Positions 59,050 through 64,000 of a stretch of DNA of 64,000 bases are shown piece by piece. This DNA is from Evernia prunastri. Lineage: Eukaryota; Ascomycota; Lecanoromycetes; Lecanorales; Parmeliaceae. The first letter of the stretch is position 1; each line of letters begins with the position of its first letter. The notes below the pieces were generated by a model that was not told the DNA's origin, ran no database searches, and saw only the letters and a program-made list of their open reading frames with translations. The stretch spans positions 186,001-250,000 of the forward strand of contig NKYR01000023.1 in assembly GCA_003184365.1 (NCBI GenBank). The letters run 5' to 3'. A program made the position numbers and the translations under genes.

Positions 59050-60621
59050 ATGTCGGAAGATAAATTGTTCGTTAAGGACTCAAGAACTTCGCGCGAGTAC
59101 GAGATACCCATTACACGTAATGCGGTGCCAGCGGGCGCTTTTGGCCAAATCAAGGGTCCAGTCACTGATCCTACCCGCATCGACAAAGGCAGTCGTGGGC
59201 TTAGAATCTATGACCCGGGACTCGCTAACACCGCCACAATCGAGTCCAGTTTGCTTTACATGTAGGCTGTGATTTCCCACGTTTGCAGAATAAATGCTGA
59301 ATTGATGGGTAGAGACGGGGAAAAGGGTCAACTTCTCTTCCGTGGCCATTCCATTGAGCAATTATGGGACTGTGATTTCGAAGATATCATTCACCTGATG
59401 GTCTGGGAGAAATTACCTTCCCCGTTAGAAAAGGAGTCTCTGCGCTCTGCCCTTGCCGTGGCTATGATGGATGTTCCTGACGAAGTCGTTCGGGTCATTC
59501 AAGCTTTTCCGTAGGTCTTGTCAAGAGCTCGTAAGTAGTCGAGTAATGTGGTCTAATCTCATGTCATATACAGACGCTCCGCTCCCCCTGTGCCGATAGT
59601 TATAGCGGGACTGTCAGCCTACATAGCGAATAAGGCCGACGATATTCCAGCGTATACTGGAGGTAACATCTACCACGGGAATGAAGAAAGAGTCAATAAA
59701 GGGGTGGTGCGCACTTTGGCAGCCTGGGCTGTTGTAGTGAGCTTGACGGCGCGTCATCGTGAAGGGACACAATTCGTTCCCGCGTCCCCTAGTGAGAAGT
59801 ACTATGAGAATCTTTTTACCATGATGGGACACGTAGATCAAAATACAGGACTCCCTGATCCCCTCAAGTTACGGTGTTTCCGACGGTTCGGAGCTCTAAG
59901 TATCGATCACGGTCTCAGCACCTCGACTTTTGCGATGCTCGTGACATCTTCAACACTAGCAGACCCTATCTCGTCCGTCATCAGCGCTTTGACAGCCGCG
60001 TATGGCCCCTTACATTTTGGTGCTCCGGAATCGGCCTACAAGATAATGTCCAAACTCGAGATTCCGGAAAATGTGCCTTGGTTGATCGAGTCGGTCAAAC
60101 GGGGCGAACGGCGACTTTTTGGATACGGCCACCGTACTTATACGGTCGAGGATCCGAGGATTCGTCCGATACAGACGCTCCTCGAAGATTTGGATGCAAA
60201 GTCAAATCCTCTGCTGAAGGTCGCGCAAGAGATCGATCGCTTAGCCTCCAACGATGAATACTTCAAGAAACGCGGCATCAAGGCCAACGCAGACCTTTAC
60301 GGGGTCTTCTTTTATATCACCATGTAAGACATCTCACGACGGCTCAGCTTTTCTTTCCTGTTGAAATAAATGGGACGTGTTGCTGACCGTTTGTCCGCCG
60401 CCAGGGGCTGGTCTGCGGACTTCATACCTCTCATGATGCTCACTCACCGAACGCCTGGAATCATGGCCCATTGGCGAGACTCTATGAGTGAGCTTCCCAA
60501 GCATACCTTAATTGACCGCCTCTGATTTTCTTGAGTAGAACGAGACATCAAAGTTATGCGCCCTTCTCATATCTTTGTTGGGTCCACAGAGCAGGTCAAA
60601 GGGATTCCTTCAAAGCTATGA
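59050..60621 (+). CDS. Citrate-synthase-like enzyme: probable alkylcitrate synthase
   Basis: Five exons (59050-59261, 59313-59510, 59574-60323, 60405-60487, 60539-60621) give 441 aa. Fold motifs are present: LLYIDGEKGQLLFRGHSIEQL (the N-terminal YRG-type motif), ALSIDHGLSTSTFA, GPLHFGAPESA, FGYGHRTY with the catalytic His, and a C-terminal block FIPLMMLTHRTPGIMAHWRD with IMRP-like and FVGS elements. True citrate synthase has a HGGANEA-type loop; here it is HFGAPESA. A mitochondrial targeting sequence is lacking; the start MSEDKLFVKDSR is acidic/basic and polar. It fits alkylcitrate synthases that condense oxaloacetate with a long acyl-CoA. The convergent methyltransferase ends 81 bp away. The specific acyl donor is an inference from the neighbouring PKS. 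Confidence 0.92.
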
Positions 60622-60702
60622 GACTATTATAGAGTTCCTGCTTGAAGCCTTACTCAACCACTATCCCCAATCGGATTATGTCATCCAAACAATTTCTAAA
60701 TC

Positions 60703-61738
60703 TCACAATGTTGAATGTGTACGGCCAGTGACAAGCTCGGCCTGTTGACGTCTTGTGACGACAAAGTGCAGCCGCCTAGTCCCAGATTCTGTCCATTTCT
60801 GCCCTAGATTGACCCCCTGCACAATATCCTCCATATCAAGATGCGCCTCCACATCCCACTTGCTTCCCGTCCTCCCTTCCACTTCCTTCCACAAACGCCG
60901 GAAACTATCCACATTGTGCCGGTAAGTGGTCGCCCCCTCGTTCAGTCCACGGTACTCGCCCGCTTCCATGGCTCCAACCTGCCTTCCCAAAATCATCGAC
61001 CCGGCCTTACCCTTCACGAATGAAACCAACCGACACGTCACCGTGACCTGTTCTTCCCAGGTGAAAAGGTGAAACAAGCTGTTCGCGTTGACGATGTCAA
61101 TCTTCCCCTCCAGTTGCGGAAAGCCGGCCGCCTCACCCAAAAGACTGCCCGCGATGAACGTAGCATCCCCCATGCTGGCGCGGTCACGGAACAAGTCGTA
61201 TCCCAAATCGATAAAATCCGCTTCGAGGTCGAGACCATACAGCGCCCTGGGCGGGACCCCGTCGAAGGCCAGCTTGCGGAGCTCCTGCCCGAAGCAGCAG
61301 CCCGCGTCCAGGAGGGTGTGGTTTTCCTGGGTGAGACGGGACAGGATGGCGGGATAGAGTGGATGCTTCTGCAGCGCGAGGTTCAGGAACCGGAGCTGGC
61401 CTATGCAGGGGTAGGGCCAGGAGTGGAAGGCACGATCACGCTGTTACACAGAGTCAGTCATTATTGGCCAAGCAACAAAACGAAAAGCAAAAAAGCTTCG
61501 TTTTCATGAATGAATTGGTGGTCCCAGCAGAGTTCAGCATGTGCAATGAGAAAAGAGTGATGGGCCACAATGATTCACGTACGACTTCGGAAACATGAGG
61601 CACCACTTGCGCGGCCGGCACACCGGAGTACTTTTCGAAAAGCTCTCGCGTGGCAGGTGGGATGGACTTTATCTCGGCTGTGTACCATTGGTAAACATCC
61701 TCTCGGCCGCGAAGGCTCTCGGCGTCCGCGTGGACCAT
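60703..61738 (-). CDS. SAM-dependent methyltransferase of the Trt5/AusD-like group
   Basis: Two exons, 61738-61583 and 61440-60703, with a 142-bp intron; 297 aa. The N-terminal REDVYQWYTAEIKSIPPATRELFEKY pattern, then VRDRAF..YPCIGQLRFLNLAL, matches the fungal meroterpenoid carboxyl methyltransferase group (Trt5, AusD and relatives). The SAM site follows: LLDAGCCFGQELRKL (motif I), ALYGLDLEADFIDLGY (motif II) and IVNANSLFHLFTWEEQ. Members of this group methylate the carboxylic acid of a polyketide-derived intermediate. In this cluster the plausible target is a carboxylate of the alkylcitrate or the derived anhydride or acid. The family call comes from remembered patterns, not an alignment. 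It is convergent with the citrate-synthase-like gene. Confidence 0.78.
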
Positions 61739-62192
61739 GGTCAGTTCAGGCCAGGGCTTTTCAAGGAGGTTTGCTGAAGGCTGAATACAAGAGTCGAGGT
61801 ACTACGGTCTGGAACCAAGAGAGTAGAAAGGATGGTTTCGCGAATGTGAGGAGGGATGTGTGAGAGAGGGAGCTACTTTTCCCCTCTTTATAGACTCAGC
61901 GTCGAAAAATCAGACTAACTGCTTTCCCAGAGGGGTATGTGTTGCGAACTTAGATCAAGAATAAGGTTTGGAGAAAAAGGGCCAGAGAGCGAGTGTCTAT
62001 CTCTTAGCCTGTTGGGTGATCCTTCCCCAGCAGCAAATCGGAACAGAACATGATCATGCAGACGTATATGCTAGCACTCACGACCACATGTCCCGGTACA
62101 GCGAAGCATATCCTTTGTCACTTCAGATAACCACCTGTCCTGTAACTGCCCGAAAGGGAAGAAACCCCCATCTACTCCGTCTAACCTCCTTC
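61739..62192. other. Intergenic between methyltransferase start and FSH1 hydrolase end
   Basis: 454 bp; promoter of the methyltransferase gene. A TATAAA-like sequence (minus strand, about 61891-61886) lies about 150 bp upstream of its ATG. Nothing else was recognised. Confidence 0.35.
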
Positions 62193-62992
62193 TCACCCAA
62201 ACATAGCTCTCAGCCCCAGCTCCCTCACCGCCGCCCCAATCAGCGCCACATTCTCCTTGTCCCCCGGGATCTCATGCCCCCTGCCATGCACCACCAGCCT
62301 CGCGCGCGCGGGATCGCACATGGCATGCAGCTTGAGCGAATGCTCCAGCACGAAGTCCTCCTTACCCACCACATGCACGCTCGGGACCCGCAGCGGCTCC
62401 CCCCGCCCTAGCGAACCCTGCTGCTGATCGTGGTCGTCGTGGTCGTACACCCACGCGTCCTTCTCGTCCAGGCGAAACGGCGGCATGCCGGAGAAGAAAA
62501 CGGCGCAGCGGACCGGCGGCGGCTCGTACGGGTGCTTGCGGGCGTGCTGGGCCAGGTAGCCGAAGGCGAGGGTGGCGCCGTGCGAGAAGCCGAGGATGCC
62601 GTCAAAGGGACCCTGCGCGTCGATGATGTCGTCGAGCAGGTCGTACGCTTCCTGGACGGATCGGTCGTCCGTGGGAGAAGGGGGAAGTCGTCGGGGCCAG
62701 CTGTAGTAGCTGTAGTAGGGACCTTCGTAGATGGGTTCGATGCCGGGGCCAGGGCCGCAGCTGATTTCGCCGCCGGCGTAGACGAAGGATGCGCTATGGT
62801 CTTTTTCTAGGTTGCGGGTGAGGCCGCCTGGTCGGATGTGAGGATCTTTTATTCTATCTTTCAAAAAATGAAAAAATGAAAAAAAAAAAAAAACAATGCA
62901 GGAATCGGGAACTAGGGCGTACGCATTTGTGATTCCAGTATGTCTTCGCGAGTGCCAGCACCGTGCAGACAGAGGAACTTGAGACTGGGCAT
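62193..62992 (-). CDS. FSH1-family serine hydrolase (LovG-like chain-releasing thioesterase)
   Basis: Two exons, 62992-62923 and 62827-62193, intron 95 bp; 234 aa. The start MPSLKFLCLHGAGTREDILESQ is the standard FSH1 N-terminus. The triad is complete: Ser in GILGFSHGATLAFG, Asp in VVGKEDFVLEH and His in GRGHEIPG. FSH1-type hydrolases such as LovG release the finished chain from an HR-PKS lacking a thioesterase. The PKS here has no thioesterase, so this is the likely releasing enzyme (inference). The intron holds a long A/T homopolymer (about 62862-62893 on the plus strand), where small sequence errors are likely. Its third-position GC is high. Confidence 0.88.
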
Positions 62993-63555
62993 GGCGATCG
63001 GGACGGCTTCTATATGGTCTATGGTCTATGGTCTAAAAGGAGGAACGCAATTTTCTTTCTAACAAACGTTTGCGCGCGTGCTGTGTCGGACGAGAAGGGA
63101 GAAAAGAAGTCGACCGATGAGGAGCTCATTTGAGAATATCACGGCCATGTCGGTTATAAAAGGGCCAATTGATGCTGATGTCCGAAGAATAGAGGACAAT
63201 GATACGAGCACCACGGAATGAGTGGCCCAATCTACATTTTGGCAATCGTTGTGCTGATAATTCGTTTACCAATCGGTAGCCTTTTAGAGTATGACTGTAC
63301 GCAACCTGCGTCTTCGCGTAAGATGACCGGTCGCACAATCTCCCCACCGGAATCGGATCTGAACATTTGAAGCCGCCACCTCCTTTCCCGCTACTTCGTT
63401 AACTCCGCTGACTGACCAGGAGCATATTCCGTCTTCAGATAAGTGCCCGGGTGCGGCATATCGTCTAAACCCAACCAACGGGCGGCACTTCCCCTCTGAA
63501 TGAGTCCCCGCACACCGCCCATGTATCTCTTCCCCCTCCCCGATCGGCGACCCGT
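62993..63555. other. Intergenic, between FSH1 promoter and SnoaL-like gene end
   Basis: About 560 bp holding the FSH1 upstream region and the 3' region of the next gene. No other element was recognised. Confidence 0.35.
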
Positions 63556-64000
63556 TCACCCCAAAATATTCGTATTCCCAATAGTCCCCTGGAAAGCACA
63601 ACGCCGACCAATCAGCTGATGTTCGCTCGCGCCCCACACACACACTTCCAAAAGGAGCGGCAGGGTGATTACTCACCGTCCGAACGATCGTCTTGCGCGT
63701 AATCCTCCATCCCGACTCCGTCAATGCCAACTCATCGTGATACCTATGCCGCTCACGTCAATCAAAAACCCCCCACCTTCGAACCCCACCCTGATTCCAA
63801 GAGACATATTCGCACCGAGACATGTGAACCGACCAATCAAAGAAACTAACCAACCACCCCGGAGAAAAAAACAAGAAACCTAGTACATACTGCCCATAAG
63901 TCGTCACAACCTGCCCCTCCAGCCCCCCCTGTCCGAAAAACACCCCCTGCAGATACGTCACCGCGCTCGCCGTCCCTGGAGTTGCGCCGAAGCTTATGCC
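63556..64000 (-). CDS. SnoaL/ketosteroid-isomerase-fold protein, cut by the window end
   Basis: Exons 64000 (window edge)-63891, 63743-63677 and 63588-63556 are joined by introns of 147 and 88 bp in consistent phase. Only the C-terminal part is in the window. The motif TTYGQYHDELALTESGWRITRKTI is typical of the NTF2-like SnoaL superfamily C-terminal strands, and the short tail closes with a stop at 63556. In maleidride clusters ketosteroid-isomerase-like proteins act in dimerisation or cyclisation of the anhydride monomers, so this gene is a natural partner for the alkylcitrate enzymes next door. The N-terminal half, which would show the catalytic residues, lies outside the window. Confidence 0.7.

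Noticed and set aside
59050..60621. Primary-metabolism citrate or methylcitrate synthase
   Set aside because: No mitochondrial presequence, a divergent active-site loop and a position inside the PKS cluster favour an alkylcitrate synthase, though only phylogeny can settle it.
1..64000. CRISPR arrays, bacterial operons, rRNA genes
   Set aside because: No regularly spaced repeats and no rRNA-like sequence; the window is fungal nuclear DNA with spliceosomal introns.

Overview
The window looks like nuclear DNA of a filamentous ascomycete (Pezizomycotina). The reasons are many GT-AG introns of 43-150 bp with CTRAC-type branch sites, a class II hydrophobin, a large STAND/NACHT protein, a Zn2Cys6 factor, a secreted amidase and a multidomain highly reducing polyketide synthase (HR-PKS). 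The order or genus cannot be fixed from the sequence alone. Exon models below come from hand-read splice sites whose reading frames close.

Left part (1-36 kb): gene-poor, with long non-coding or decayed stretches. The genes are an uncharacterised protein (1.4-3.1 kb), an orphan Pyr4/PaxB-type membrane terpene cyclase homologue (4.6-5.4 kb), a broken STAND-receptor fragment (6.5 kb), an unknown ORF (7.3 kb), a hydrophobin (10.4 kb), a GT90/CAP10 glycosyltransferase (13.3 kb), a NACHT receptor (18.8-22.2 kb), a membrane-anchored mucin-like protein (23.8 kb), an RSR1/BUD1 small GTPase in eight tiny exons (26.6-27.6 kb), a MetX-like alpha/beta hydrolase (31.4 kb) and F-box genes, one apparently broken.

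Middle (37-46 kb): a short or truncated Zn2Cys6 factor, a repeat nest (a SINE-like unit between 58-bp direct repeats, then a 457-bp AT-rich element with 67-bp terminal inverted repeats), an NAD(P)H-hydrate epimerase, a secreted amidase and a secreted SMP-30-like beta-propeller.

Right part (46.2 kb to the window edge): a biosynthetic gene cluster. In order: dienelactone-hydrolase-like enzyme, complete HR-PKS (KS-MAT-DH-CMeT-ER-KR-ACP, 2617 aa), MmgE/PrpD alkylcitrate-dehydratase-like enzyme, divergently transcribed citrate-synthase-like enzyme, Trt5/AusD-like methyltransferase, LovG-like FSH1 hydrolase, and a SnoaL/ketosteroid-isomerase-fold protein cut by the window end. This set matches the alkylcitrate logic of fungal maleic-anhydride and maleidride metabolites. 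The PKS makes an acyl chain, the FSH1 hydrolase releases it, the citrate synthase homologue condenses the acyl-CoA with oxaloacetate, and the dehydratase homologue gives an alkyl-aconitate or maleic anhydride. The isomerase-fold protein would act on coupling or cyclisation, and the methyltransferase could add a methyl ester. No cluster transporter, P450, PEBP-like protein or intact regulator lies inside the window, so the cluster probably continues to the right. The assignment rests on family knowledge and gene context; the product is not known.
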